In this document: piece after piece, positions 1-8,860 of the stretch
Layout of the letters: each line of letters begins with the position of its first letter
Position numbering within the stretch: the stretch's first letter is position 1
Source of the DNA: Bradyrhizobium neotropicale
GTDB lineage: Bacteria; Pseudomonadota; Alphaproteobacteria; Rhizobiales; Xanthobacteraceae
Direction of reading: 5' to 3'
Assembly: GCF_001641695.1 (NCBI RefSeq)
Contig: NZ_LSEF01000114.1
Span: forward strand, 62,001 to 126,000
DNA length: 64,000 bases
Position numbers and translations under genes: made by a program
The notes under the pieces: generated by a model
Told to the model about the DNA's origin: nothing
What the model saw: only the letters and a program-made list of their open reading frames with translations
The model's database searches: none

Positions 1-66
1 GGATGAATGTCCCAATGGACGAATGCGCAGAAATCCCTTGGTTCCACGGGCTCGGTCGAGGTGTCC

Positions 67-1845
67 TCAATTCGCCGCCAACATCAATGCGGCGAGCAGC
101 AACGCCACGACGAGCAGGGAGATGCCCGCCATGGGCCACTGACGAAGGACGTCGTCACTTCGTTCGACAAGCCTGCCGAATTCAATACCGGCGCGCCGCA
201 ACGGACGGGCTGCGCTCGCGAGCGCCTTCCAGGTCGTTGAAGATGCGAGCGGATGCGGCCAGGGACTGAGCAGAATCGCCAGCACCGCGCCCCCGAGGAC
301 AGGCAACAGCAGTTTGGAGAGCGATTCGATGCCGAAGACCTTCGGTGCCGTACCAAACGGAACGGGCAGATACGGGTCCCAGGGCACGAGACCGAGCAAA
401 AGCGAGCAGAGCGCCAGGGCAAGCGCCGCCAGGTCCTGATTGCGCGATGCCGGACCTGTCACGGCAATTGACACGTCCGAACCCGCCAGCGCGTGCGCCA
501 GAACCAGCACGACATAAGCGGCCGTAAACATCCCGCCCGCCTGGAGCACGACCGCCCACCACCACTGCCCGCTCTCCTCTGCTGCCTGGAGCAACAGATC
601 CTTCGCAAGGGAAGCACCGCTCGGAGGTACGCCCATCAGCGCGATTCCTCCCAGCGCAAAGGCCAGCAAGCTCATAGGCCGTGCTCGCGCGATGCCGCGC
701 AACTCCGTGATGCGATCGTGACCCAGTGCCACGTAGATCGATCCGACGGCCATGAACATCGCCGCTTTTGCGGTGGCATGGGAGACAGCCTGCAGCAGAC
801 CGCCTGCCAAGGCTTCGTCACTCTCGAGCCTCCCCGAGGCATCGAATGCAAGTGGGAACATCAAGAAGAGATACCCGATCTGCGCCAATGTCGAATACGC
901 GATGAGGAGCTTCAGGCGTTCTTGCCACAGAGCGACAACGCTCCCGAATACGATTGCTGCCGTTCCCATCGTCGCGAGCAATTGCGTGGCGGCGAAGCCG
1001 GGCAAGGCGGGCATAACGTTGAACCAGAGCCGTATGATGATGAAGAAGGATCCCTTCACGACCAGGCCAGACAAGATCGCGCTCGCCGCCGCCGGTGCAC
1101 CGGCGTGAGCGGGCGGCAGCCAAAGATGCAGCGGAAAGAGCGCGGTCTTGGCGAGAAGACCCGTTGTCATCAATGCCGCCGCGACGAGTGCGGCCGCCTC
1201 CGCACTGACGCGCCGCGACAACAGCACGATGTCAAGTGTGCCGTAGAGACCATAGAGCAGTGCCGTACCCAGCAAGTAGAGAACGGAACCGAGCAGCGCG
1301 AAGATCAGATATCGCAGCGCTGCTCGCAGCGTCTCGGCGCGGCCATCGAGCGAGACCAGCGGCACGGCGGCAAACGTCAGCAGTTCGAGGGCAACATAGA
1401 GCGTGAAGAGGTCCCCGCCGATGAAGATCGTGTTCAACGCCCCCCAGATTGCCAGCAGCAGGACCCAGAATGCGAACGGCGCGCGTGTTTCGGCTGCCGC
1501 TGGACAAAAATCGGTCGTGGCAAAAACGGCAATCGCTGAGATTACGAGTGCCGTCGTCGCGAGCATCACAGCTGACAAGCCGTCCCCGCGCAGCGCCACA
1601 CCCAGCGGCGGCGGCCAGGCGCCGAGCAGGTAGACGAGGGGGCCATCGCTCTGCGGCAGGATCGCGAGGGTGGCTGCGGCAATCGCCAATCCAAGCGGAA
1701 CGACTGCGAACGCGACCAGCCGGACGTAACGGTCGCCGAGAACGAAGGCCAGCAAAACGCCTGACACCGGGACCACGATCGATAGCACCAGCAGGAAACC
1801 GCCCGTAGTTGTTGCCGCCTCCAGCGCTGTGGGATGGAGTAGCAT
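67..1845 (-). CDS. mnhD: Mrp-type cation/proton antiporter subunit D
   Basis: 592-residue, almost entirely hydrophobic protein of the NuoL/M/N-like proton-translocating family, which drives Na+(K+)/H+ exchange in Mrp complexes of the inner membrane. The middle carries the family hallmark of charged residues inside membrane helices, including the stretch KTALFPLHLWLPPAHAGAP around residues 230-250. It is somewhat longer than the usual roughly 500 residues of MnhD because of a C-terminal extension. Its ATG overlaps the stop of mnhC in an ATGA, so it is translationally coupled as the last visible gene of a leftward six-gene operon. It is the only large antiporter-like subunit in the window; a paralogue could lie beyond base 1. 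Family assignment is firm, the transported ion is inferred. Confidence 0.9.
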   Translation of the reverse strand: MLLHPTALEAATTTGGFLLVLSIVVPVSGVLLAFVLGDRYVRLVAFAVVPLGLAIAAATLAILPQSDGPLVYLLGAWPPPLGVALRGDGLSAVMLATTALVISAIAVFATTDFCPAAAETRAPFAFWVLLLAIWGALNTIFIGGDLFTLYVALELLTFAAVPLVSLDGRAETLRAALRYLIFALLGSVLYLLGTALLYGLYGTLDIVLLSRRVSAEAAALVAAALMTTGLLAKTALFPLHLWLPPAHAGAPAAASAILSGLVVKGSFFIIIRLWFNVMPALPGFAATQLLATMGTAAIVFGSVVALWQERLKLLIAYSTLAQIGYLFLMFPLAFDASGRLESDEALAGGLLQAVSHATAKAAMFMAVGSIYVALGHDRITELRGIARARPMSLLAFALGGIALMGVPPSGASLAKDLLLQAAEESGQWWWAVVLQAGGMFTAAYVVLVLAHALAGSDVSIAVTGPASRNQDLAALALALCSLLLGLVPWDPYLPVPFGTAPKVFGIESLSKLLLPVLGGAVLAILLSPWPHPLASSTTWKALASAARPLRRAGIEFGRLVERSDDVLRQWPMAGISLLVVALLLAALMLAAN

Positions 1846-2186
1846 CAGTCACCGGACGGATCGGGGCCAGCCCCCGTAGGTGCGCCACTGCGCAGCGTCG
1901 TGGAGCCAGCGGTCTGGAACAACCGCAGCAACAAGGCGATCGCCAAAGCCGTCGCAGAAAACGCGACGACGACGCCGGTAATCACCAGGGCCTGTGGCAC
2001 CGGATCATTGCCAAAGCCCGCTGCCGCGCCCCGCCGTCCTATGATTCCGAACAGAAGGAATACGCCGCTGCCCAGCAGGTTGAATGCGATGATCTTGCGA
2101 AGCGGCTGCGGATTTGTAATCAGGCCATATAGCCCAAGCCCGACCGCGGCGGCAGCGCACAATCCGAATACCGTCACGCTGCTCAT
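1845..2186 (-). CDS. mnhC: Mrp-type antiporter subunit C
   Basis: 113-residue NuoK-like membrane protein with three predicted helices. The pattern of a GLYGL stretch near residue 18, NLLGSGVFLLF near 36-46 and DPVPQALVITGVVV near 61-74 is the MnhC/NuoK signature. The start was chosen at the ATG that overlaps the stop of the upstream mnhAB-like gene (ATGA); the open frame extends further upstream but without hydrophobic or family-like sequence. It acts in the inner membrane next to the D subunit. Confidence 0.9.
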   Translation of the reverse strand: MSSVTVFGLCAAAAVGLGLYGLITNPQPLRKIIAFNLLGSGVFLLFGIIGRRGAAAGFGNDPVPQALVITGVVVAFSATALAIALLLRLFQTAGSTTLRSGAPTGAGPDPSGD

Positions 2187-3127
2187 CGTTGCTCGCTCCG
2201 TTCCGGTGCGCCGGCGAGCAGCAGGCCAAGCGTTGCCGCGATCGTCAGGATCATGGCGACCTCGATACCGAGAATCAGGGGCTTGGCTAGCGCGAGCGGA
2301 TAGGCAAGGAACGCCGGACCAAGACAAAGCCCTCCGATGCCAACGACAAGGAACAGGCCAGGTCCGGCCACCAAGATGAACCGTAGCCGCCGACTGCTCA
2401 CCGGTGGCGTGTCCGTCAATCCGGCCATGACGACGAGAAGCCACATGGACGCGAGAATCGCGCCACCCTGAAAAGCTCCGCCGGGGTGGTCGGCTCCCGT
2501 CCAAAAGATATAGATGCCGACGACGATACCGACTGACGGCAACAGGCGCGCAAGAAAGGCGAGAACGCCATGGGGATCGGCCTCGTGGCGCGGCCCCGGA
2601 CGGCCTCCCCAGGCCGGGTCCGACGCAAGCGACCAAACACCGACGATGGCCAGCAGGAGCACGACTTTCTCGAGCATGGTATCCATCGCGCGGAATGCCA
2701 TGAGCACGTTGGTCACGGGGTTGGCCAGTCCTGTCGCCCATGCTTTCGCGACGGCGGCCGGAGCAAGCGTTGGTGCCGGATCGGGCAGGAGCAATATCGC
2801 GGCGACGAGTGCCGCCGCGATCAACGAGGACAGTGCGGCCGCGCACAGGCGCACCAACTTGCACGGCGTTTCCACGGCTGTCGGATCGGCATTCCGCAGC
2901 CGTGCGGCTGCGCCCAACAGCAGTACGCCACCCAAGCCTCCGCCAATTGCGGCCTCCGTCAGCGCGACATCGACGGCGTCGAGACGCACCCAGATCAGCG
3001 CGACCAGCAATCCGTAGGCAACGAAACCGACCGTTGCCGAATAGGTTTCGGGGACGGCGATAGTCCAAATGGCGAGGCCCAGTACCACGGCGGCGAGCAC
3101 GATCTCGAAGACCGTCGCGATGCTCAT
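2183..3127 (-). CDS. Fused DUF4040/MbhE-MnhB antiporter subunit
   Basis: 314-residue membrane protein joining three modules that are often on separate chains. Residues 1-80 resemble DUF4040, with the DAVDVALTEAAIGGGL stretch found in the C-terminal part of MrpA. Residues about 90-165 resemble MbhE, the extreme end of MrpA (NPVTNVLMAFRAMDT). Residues about 185-310 are MnhB (PSVGIVVGIYIF, then DHPGGAFQGG). No separate MnhA gene is present, so this protein probably supplies the MrpA tail that contacts MnhB. The ATG overlaps the stop of mnhG by four bases. The module assignment comes from motif memory rather than an alignment. Confidence 0.82.
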   Translation of the reverse strand: MSIATVFEIVLAAVVLGLAIWTIAVPETYSATVGFVAYGLLVALIWVRLDAVDVALTEAAIGGGLGGVLLLGAAARLRNADPTAVETPCKLVRLCAAALSSLIAAALVAAILLLPDPAPTLAPAAVAKAWATGLANPVTNVLMAFRAMDTMLEKVVLLLAIVGVWSLASDPAWGGRPGPRHEADPHGVLAFLARLLPSVGIVVGIYIFWTGADHPGGAFQGGAILASMWLLVVMAGLTDTPPVSSRRLRFILVAGPGLFLVVGIGGLCLGPAFLAYPLALAKPLILGIEVAMILTIAATLGLLLAGAPERSEQR

Positions 3128-3417
3128 GGTGCCGGCCCGCCTTGACGCGCGGTGCGTGCGATCAGTTGGGAGACCGTCGCGCCCGCGAGGAGTCCGAGCA
3201 GCCAGATGCTGATCAATTTCAACCCGCCGCGGAGACTCCCTGCTTGCGGCAGCAGCCCAAGCACGACAAGACCCAGGCCGAGATTGTCCGCTTTGGTGAG
3301 CGCGTGCAGACGAGTAAGCGTATTGGGGAAGCGAAGCAGGCCGACGGTGCCGGCCAGAAAGAAGAACGCGCCGGCCGACACTGCCACAATCGTCATCATG
3401 TCGCGTGCGAGGCTCAT
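3124..3417 (-). CDS. mnhG: Mrp-type antiporter subunit G
   Basis: 97 residues with three predicted membrane helices. The segment FLAGTVGLLRFPNTLTRLHALTKADNLG at residues 20-47 is the highly conserved MnhG/PhaG signature (GxxGLLRFPDxxxRxHAxTKAxTLG in the family). It is a small structural subunit of the Mrp complex in the inner membrane. Both ends overlap neighbouring genes by four bases, which indicates tight translational coupling with mnhF and the fused mnhAB-like gene. Confidence 0.93.
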   Translation of the reverse strand: MSLARDMMTIVAVSAGAFFFLAGTVGLLRFPNTLTRLHALTKADNLGLGLVVLGLLPQAGSLRGGLKLISIWLLGLLAGATVSQLIARTARQGGPAP

Positions 3418-3704
3418 TTGTCCTCCGTTGATCCGGCTCCATCGGCCTCGAAGCGGGAAAGCCCCTTCTTGACGAACGCGATGGACGCGAAGGTGGCGAG
3501 GAGTGCCAAAGTCAACGCCACGTCGATTGCAGCGGGTACGCCCGCTATGGTGCCGAGCAGAAGCAGTACGGCAATACCTGCGGTCCCGATCAGCTGCGCG
3601 GCCATCATGCGGTCAGCGTCTCCCGGACCACGGAGGATCGACACGAGCCCTAGAGCCAGCATTGCCAGAATGAAACCGACTGCGGCAGTGAGGAACTCAG
3701 TCAT
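3414..3704 (-). CDS. mnhF: Mrp-type antiporter subunit F
   Basis: 96-residue membrane protein with three helices. The RGPGDADRMMAAQLIG segment around residues 25-40 corresponds to the conserved RGPxxxDRvlAld region of MnhF/PhaF. It is a small Mrp subunit, overlapped at both ends by mnhE and mnhG in the same operon. The C-terminus ends in an acidic, polar tail (EADGAGSTEDK). Confidence 0.9.
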   Translation of the reverse strand: MTEFLTAAVGFILAMLALGLVSILRGPGDADRMMAAQLIGTAGIAVLLLLGTIAGVPAAIDVALTLALLATFASIAFVKKGLSRFEADGAGSTEDK

Positions 3705-4173
3705 TGTAGAGCGCTCGGATCAAGGCCGCTTCCTCTGCAGCAAGCTCTGTCATCACCGGCTGTTCAATGTCGAGGCAGTGATAGATGAGGTGATCGTTCT
3801 CCTCTCCGGTTGGCACAGTGCCGGGCAGCAGGCTGGTGAGCGTTGCGAACACGTTGCGACGTACGCCGCGTGAAAGACGGGTTGGATAGGCCGCAAATCC
3901 CGGGCGCAGGGGCAATCGAGGATCGAGCGCGCGCCTTGCGACGTCTGCTCCGGCAACGACGGAGTGGTACAGGAAAAGCAATGCCAGTCGAGCGATGGCG
4001 CGAGGTGAGCGCCGCGAGGTGCTGGGTTCCAGCAGGTACAAGCTAGTCCAGGTCGCTGCGACAACGGCGGCTGCGGCGGCAGGAATATCTCCGAAATTGG
4101 CGCCAGCTAGCACGAGCCAGAGGCACAGGAACCACGCCGCTCGGAAAGTCGCGCTCGCCCACAATGACCCCAT
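3697..4173 (-). CDS. mnhE: Mrp-type antiporter subunit E
   Basis: 158 residues, beginning with two or three hydrophobic helices and ending in a more soluble tail. The C-terminal part has the MnhE pattern LTSLLPGTVPTG ... HCLD, seen around residues 111-135. A ribosome-binding sequence (GGGAGATCC) sits just before the chosen ATG. This is the first gene of the leftward mnhE-F-G-AB-C-D operon, so its promoter should lie in the 369-bp gap shared with the divergent RND efflux operon. Confidence 0.88.
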   Translation of the reverse strand: MGSLWASATFRAAWFLCLWLVLAGANFGDIPAAAAAVVAATWTSLYLLEPSTSRRSPRAIARLALLFLYHSVVAGADVARRALDPRLPLRPGFAAYPTRLSRGVRRNVFATLTSLLPGTVPTGEENDHLIYHCLDIEQPVMTELAAEEAALIRALYND

Positions 4174-4542
4174 GGATCTCCCACTCCATTTCCAGGTACG
4201 GGACTATCTCGCGCCTGGCGCTCAGCGCAAATTCCGTGGTCAGCTCCGCCGATGACATAAGGCATCGTCTGCGCGCGGCTGGCATTGCCTCGCGGCATCG
4301 CTTCACTTGAAGATCGAACCGTGCGCTATCGATGTGACCGGGGATATCGGGTGATTGCCTGATCACGCATCGGGAATCCCCTGAGCGGCTGACCACGATT
4401 GCATCCGGCCGCACTGGGTAGATTTACTGATGTCTGCGCCCGCCCCCTTCGGTAAAAATACCGGGGACGATACCGGGGAAACTGTAATCTCCGGAAAGGC
4501 TCACCTGCCTGGCAACGTGTCCGGAACGCGGAGGGGCTGACG
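4174..4542. other. Divergent intergenic region between mnhE and RND operon
   Basis: 369 bp without a convincing gene. It should contain the leftward promoter of the Mrp operon and the rightward promoter of the RND operon. It holds the left copy of a 44-bp repeat at 4338-4381 and, at about 4455-4475, two direct copies of ATACCGGGG separated by ACG, which could be an operator. A strong GGAGG at 4530-4534 serves the RND adaptor. I could not assign -35/-10 boxes with confidence. Confidence 0.5.
4338..4381 (+). repeat. Left copy of 44-bp inverted repeat flanking RND operon
   Basis: Bases 4338-4381 match the reverse complement of 8733-8776 at about 36 of 44 positions. Two blocks are fully conserved: ATATCGGGTGATT and ATCGGGAATCCCC. 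The copy is itself palindromic (GTGAT ... ATCAC and GGGGAT ... ATCCCC), so it may fold. It may be a dispersed palindromic repeat, the terminal repeat of a decayed mobile unit, or a shared regulator site; the sequence alone does not decide. Confidence 0.6.
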
Positions 4543-5655
4543 ATGATTATGCGCGGCAGGCGAAGGCAGTCTCGACAGCTCTCGATATTGGCACTTGCCG
4601 CAGCGGCAACCTCGCTGCTGCTGGCAGCCTGTGGAAGGGAGGCCGAAACGAACGCCGCACCTTCGCCACGCCCGGTTCGGACCGCGACTATCGAGAAGCG
4701 CGAGTCGTCAACGCCGCTGACGTTTACAGGCCGGATCGAAGCCGAGGACGAAGTGAGTCTCGCGTTCCGGATTTCCGGACGCGTCCACGAAAATGCGACC
4801 AAGATTGGCGATCGGGTCAAGGCCGGGCAGGTGCTGGCGCGACTGGAGTCTCAAAACGAACTCAACACGCTGCGGCAGGCGCAGGCGGCACTTGCGGCTG
4901 CTCAGGGCCAGTTGACGCAGGCCCGCAATCATTTCGATCGCCAGGAGACATTGCTGGCACAGGGATGGACCACGCGCGCCAACTACGATGCCGCAACTCA
5001 GGCCCAACAGACCGCGCAGTCGCAGGTGGACGCCGCCGAGGCGCAACTCAACTCGGCGCATGATCTCGTCAGTTTCACCGAGCTCATGGCCGACGCGCCG
5101 GGTGTGATCACCGCGACGGGACCTGGCGCTGGCGAAGTCGTCCAGGCCGGGCAGATGATAGCCAAGATCGCCCGGCAGGACGGCCGCGATGCCGTCTTTG
5201 ATGTTCCCGCTCAACTGATCCGATCCGGGTCGGTTGATCCGAAGGTCACGGTCAATCTGGTGGATGATTCGAAAATAGCAGCTCAAGGACGGATCCGGGA
5301 GGTCGCTGCGCAAGCCAGCCCCGTCACCCGGACCTTCGAGGTGAAGGTCGGGTTAACGGACCCTCCCGTGGCGATGCGACTTGGTGCGACCGTTGTGGGG
5401 CGGGTCGAAACGAACGCCGGGCCGACGATCGACATTCCGTCAACGGCGCTGACCAAGATGAATCAACAGCCGGCCGTCTGGATTGTCGATCCATCGACCA
5501 GCACGGTGTCGATCCGCAATGTTGATGTGTTGCGGTTCGATGAGGCGCAAGCGACTATCTCCCAGGGACTGGATACCGGCGAAGTCATCGTCACAGCCGG
5601 AGTCCAGACACTTCATCCGGGACAGAAAGTCCGTGTGCTCGGGTCGACGCCATGA
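4543..5655 (+). CDS. RND efflux periplasmic adaptor lipoprotein
   Basis: 370-residue membrane-fusion protein that links an inner-membrane RND pump to an outer-membrane channel. A lipoprotein signal is visible: hydrophobic residues 13-29 followed by the lipobox LLAAC with Cys30 as the lipidated residue. Residues 50-100 form the first half of the biotinyl-lipoyl fold, residues 100-175 an Ala/Gln-rich alpha-helical hairpin, and the rest beta-barrel and membrane-proximal domains. The start at 4543 is supported by GGAGG eight bases upstream. The stop overlaps the pump gene start (ATGA). No regulator or outer-membrane channel gene is adjacent, so substrate and partner channel are unknown. Confidence 0.9.
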   Translation: MIMRGRRRQSRQLSILALAAAATSLLLAACGREAETNAAPSPRPVRTATIEKRESSTPLTFTGRIEAEDEVSLAFRISGRVHENATKIGDRVKAGQVLARLESQNELNTLRQAQAALAAAQGQLTQARNHFDRQETLLAQGWTTRANYDAATQAQQTAQSQVDAAEAQLNSAHDLVSFTELMADAPGVITATGPGAGEVVQAGQMIAKIARQDGRDAVFDVPAQLIRSGSVDPKVTVNLVDDSKIAAQGRIREVAAQASPVTRTFEVKVGLTDPPVAMRLGATVVGRVETNAGPTIDIPSTALTKMNQQPAVWIVDPSTSTVSIRNVDVLRFDEAQATISQGLDTGEVIVTAGVQTLHPGQKVRVLGSTP

Positions 5656-8600
5656 TCGGAGCGAACCTTTCCGATTGGGCCCTCAAGCACCGCTCGCTCG
5701 TCGTCTACATGATGATCGTTGCGGTGGTTGCGGGCGCGCTGTCCTATTTCCGGCTTGGCCGGAACGAGGATCCCGCCTTCATCATCAAGACCATGGTCGT
5801 CCAGGCGGCTTGGCCGGGTGCATCCGTGGACGAGACGATGAAGCAGGTAACGGAGCGGCTCGAACGCCAGCTTCAGGAAACGCCTCATCTGGACTTTCTG
5901 CGCAGCTTCACCCGGGCAGGCGTTACGACCATCTTTGTCAACTTGAAGGGGAGTGCCAGCGCCAAGGAGGTCTCCGACACCTGGTATGAGGTTCGAAAGA
6001 CGGTTGGCGACATGAGGCACACGCTGCCTGTGGGGGTTATCGGACCCGGCTTCAACGATGATTTCGGCGATACGTTCGGCATCATCTATGGCTTTACCAG
6101 CGACGGCTTTACACAGCGCGAACTGCGTGACCGCGTCGAGGATATCCGCTCCAGGCTGCTCTTGGTGCCCGACGTGTCGAAGATCGAGTTGCTGGGAGCG
6201 CAAGACGAGGTGATCTTCGTCGAATTCTCCAAGCAGCAGCTCGCGACCCTCGGGATAGACCGGTCGGCTCTGATCGGTGCACTGCAGGCGCAAAACATCG
6301 TGCGTCCGGCCGGAACGATTGAGACCGGTTCCGAAAGCATTTCGCTTCGGGTGTCGGGAGGTTTTTCGTCCGAGCAAGATATCGCCAACATCAACTTTGC
6401 CGCCGGCGGGAAAATGCTCCGGCTGAGCGATATCGCCCGGGTACGACGCGGTTACGCCGACCCGCCCCAGCCGATGTTCCGCGTCAACGGCCAGCCGGCA
6501 ATCGGGCTTGCGATTGCAATGCGGGAAGGCGGCGACATTCTCGCGCTCGGCGCAAACATCAAGAAGGTGATGGCGCAGATCACTGCAGACCTGCCGATCG
6601 GGATCGAGCCGAGCCTCGTCGCAGATCAATCCGTCGTCGTGCGCACGGCGATCGGCGAGTTCATGACGTCGCTGCTGCAGGCGATCGCGATCATACTCGC
6701 CGTGAGCTTCATCAGTCTCGGCGTTCGTCCCGGCCTCATTATCGCGCTCGCCATACCATTGACCCTCGCGATCGTGTTTCCGGTCATGGAGATCGCCCGC
6801 ATCGATATGCAGCGAATATCCCTGGGCGCATTGATCATCGCCCTTGCATTGCTCGTCGACGATGCGATGACGACCACGGACGCGACGCTCACCCGTCTGG
6901 CGCAGGGCGCCAGCAAGGTCGAGGCCGCGACCTACGCTTTCCGGACCCACGCCTTCGCCATGCTCGCGGGGACGCTGGTGACGATCGCCGGGTTCATTCC
7001 GGTCGGGTTTGCGGCCAGCTCGGCGGGCGAATATACGTTCTCGCTGTTTGCCGTGGTCGCCATCGCGCTGCTCGTGTCCTGGTTCGTCGCGGTCATCTTC
7101 ACGCCGTTGCTCGGAGCCGTCATTCTGGCTCCGCCAAAGCAGAAGAGCGACGATGCTCCCGGGAGGATCTACCGCCTCTATCGGAGTTTCCTCACATTTG
7201 CGATGCGCGCAAAATGGCTGACGATTCTTGTTTCGCTGGCACTCTTTATTGCATCCCTTCTCGCGCTGCCTCTCATCCCGCGCCAGTTCTTTCCGTCGTC
7301 CGATCGACCGGAGCTGCTCGTCGATCTTAGTCTGCCGCAGAATTCATCCATCTATGCAACCGAAACGGCCGCCAAGCGCCTGGACGCGAAGTTGACCGGC
7401 GATCCGGATATCGCGCACTGGAGCAGTTATGTGGGGCGCGGCGCAATTCGCTTCTATCTGCCGCTCAACGTCCAGCTGCCCAACGATTTCTTCATGCAGG
7501 CGGTTGTCGTTGCAAAGGATGTTGCGGCCCGCGAGCGGTTGCATGCGAAGCTGGATAAATTCCTGGCAGAGGAGTTTCCGGACGCCATTTCATCTGTTTC
7601 TCCACTTGAGCTCGGGCCGCCGGTTGGCTGGCCGGTGCAGTATCGGGTCAGCGGTCCCGACATAGGGCGAGTGCGTGAAATTGCGCTCCAGGTCGCGCAG
7701 ATCGTTTCCGGCTATCCCGGGGCCAAGCAGGTGAATTTCGACTGGATGGAGCCCGACCGCCAGGTGCGCGTTCGCGTCGACCAGGATGAAGCGCGCCTTC
7801 TCGGATTGAGTTCGCAGGCGATAGCCAGCGTCCTGAACACGGTCATATCGGGCACCCCGGTCACCCAGGTTCGCGACGATATCTATCTGGTCAACGTCGT
7901 GGCGCGCGCAACCGACGAACAGCGTGTCTCGCTCGCCACGCTCCGCACCTTGCAGGTGCCGCTGCCGAGCGGACGGACGGTCCCGCTCAACCAGTTTGCG
8001 TCCTTCGAGTATGCGCAGGAATTTCCCCTGATCTGGCGGCGTGACCGCGTTCCAACTCTCACGGTCCAGGCTGCCATCGCCGGCGACACTCTGCCGGAAG
8101 CGGTGGTGGGCGCGCTCTCGCCTGCCATCGAGGATCTGAAAAAGACCCTGCCAGCATCGTACAATGTAGTTGTCGGCGGCACGGTGGAAGAGAGCAGGAA
8201 GTCGCAAGCGTCCGTTCTGGCCGTGGTGCCCATGATGCTATTCGTCATGTTCACGGTTCTCATGATTCAGCTGCAGAGCTTCCCGCGATTGTTCATGGTC
8301 GTGAGCGTGGCGCCGCTCGGTCTGATCGGCGTGATTGCGGCGCTGATGCTGTCCGGCAGACCATTGGGGTTCGTTGCCATCCTCGGCGTTCTGGCGCTGC
8401 TCGGCATGATCAGCAAGAACGCGGTGATCCTGATTGGCCAGATCGAAGCCGAGCGCGCGCAAGGAAAGGAAGCCTGGGAGGCCGCGGTGGACGCCAGCAG
8501 TTCTCGCTTCCGTCCGATCATGCTGACGGCCGTGTCGACCGTTCTCGGCATGATCCCCATCGCCCCGACAGTGTTCTGGGGACCGATGGCCTTTGCGATC

Positions 8601-8717
8601 ATGGGCGGCTTGTTGGTCGCCACCGTTCTGACGCTGGTCTTCCTGCCTACATTGTATGTGGCCTGGTTCGGAGGAAAAGAGCGTGCCGACGCACACGCTG
8701 CATCCGGCCAGGCGTGA
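5652..8717 (+). CDS. RND family multidrug-type efflux pump
   Basis: 1021-residue AcrB/MdtB-like inner-membrane transporter that exports substrates using the proton gradient. The layout is classical: helix 1 near residues 16-36, a large periplasmic loop, helices 2-6 around 330-480, a second periplasmic loop and helices 8-12 at the end. The proton-relay pair Asp-Asp is visible in helix 4 (LALLVDDAMTTTD near residue 407). It starts inside the adaptor stop codon and is translationally coupled to it. RND pumps of this size with their own adaptor usually form trimers and use TolC-like channels encoded elsewhere. Substrate cannot be inferred. Confidence 0.92.
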   Translation: MIGANLSDWALKHRSLVVYMMIVAVVAGALSYFRLGRNEDPAFIIKTMVVQAAWPGASVDETMKQVTERLERQLQETPHLDFLRSFTRAGVTTIFVNLKGSASAKEVSDTWYEVRKTVGDMRHTLPVGVIGPGFNDDFGDTFGIIYGFTSDGFTQRELRDRVEDIRSRLLLVPDVSKIELLGAQDEVIFVEFSKQQLATLGIDRSALIGALQAQNIVRPAGTIETGSESISLRVSGGFSSEQDIANINFAAGGKMLRLSDIARVRRGYADPPQPMFRVNGQPAIGLAIAMREGGDILALGANIKKVMAQITADLPIGIEPSLVADQSVVVRTAIGEFMTSLLQAIAIILAVSFISLGVRPGLIIALAIPLTLAIVFPVMEIARIDMQRISLGALIIALALLVDDAMTTTDATLTRLAQGASKVEAATYAFRTHAFAMLAGTLVTIAGFIPVGFAASSAGEYTFSLFAVVAIALLVSWFVAVIFTPLLGAVILAPPKQKSDDAPGRIYRLYRSFLTFAMRAKWLTILVSLALFIASLLALPLIPRQFFPSSDRPELLVDLSLPQNSSIYATETAAKRLDAKLTGDPDIAHWSSYVGRGAIRFYLPLNVQLPNDFFMQAVVVAKDVAARERLHAKLDKFLAEEFPDAISSVSPLELGPPVGWPVQYRVSGPDIGRVREIALQVAQIVSGYPGAKQVNFDWMEPDRQVRVRVDQDEARLLGLSSQAIASVLNTVISGTPVTQVRDDIYLVNVVARATDEQRVSLATLRTLQVPLPSGRTVPLNQFASFEYAQEFPLIWRRDRVPTLTVQAAIAGDTLPEAVVGALSPAIEDLKKTLPASYNVVVGGTVEESRKSQASVLAVVPMMLFVMFTVLMIQLQSFPRLFMVVSVAPLGLIGVIAALMLSGRPLGFVAILGVLALLGMISKNAVILIGQIEAERAQGKEAWEAAVDASSSRFRPIMLTAVSTVLGMIPIAPTVFWGPMAFAIMGGLLVATVLTLVFLPTLYVAWFGGKERADAHAASGQA

Positions 8718-8732
8718 TGGCGGGGGCGTGCG

Positions 8733-8776
8733 GGGGATTCCCGATCCTCGACTAGGTAATCACCCGATATTCCGGG
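8733..8776 (-). repeat. Right copy of 44-bp inverted repeat flanking RND operon
   Basis: Located between the RND pump stop and the arcD start, in inverted orientation to the copy at 4338-4381. Conserved blocks read on the minus strand are ATATCGGGTGATT and ATCGGGAATCCCC. On transcription from the pump operon it could form a hairpin, so a terminator role is possible, although no T-tract follows. Confidence 0.6.
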
Positions 8777-8860
8777 CCATTCCGCAGGCGCATGGTTCAA
8801 AGCGCGGGACGAGCTGACTGGTCGAGATGTTGCTCTCCGCTTGTGGATCGAGGCCTTTCC

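Noticed and set aside
1..66. Possible coding end left of mnhD
   Set aside because: Too short to judge; no start, stop or motif supports a gene.
5613..6950. 445-codon minus-strand frame opposite the RND pump
   Set aside because: No family-like sequence, extremely charged; shadow of the pump gene.
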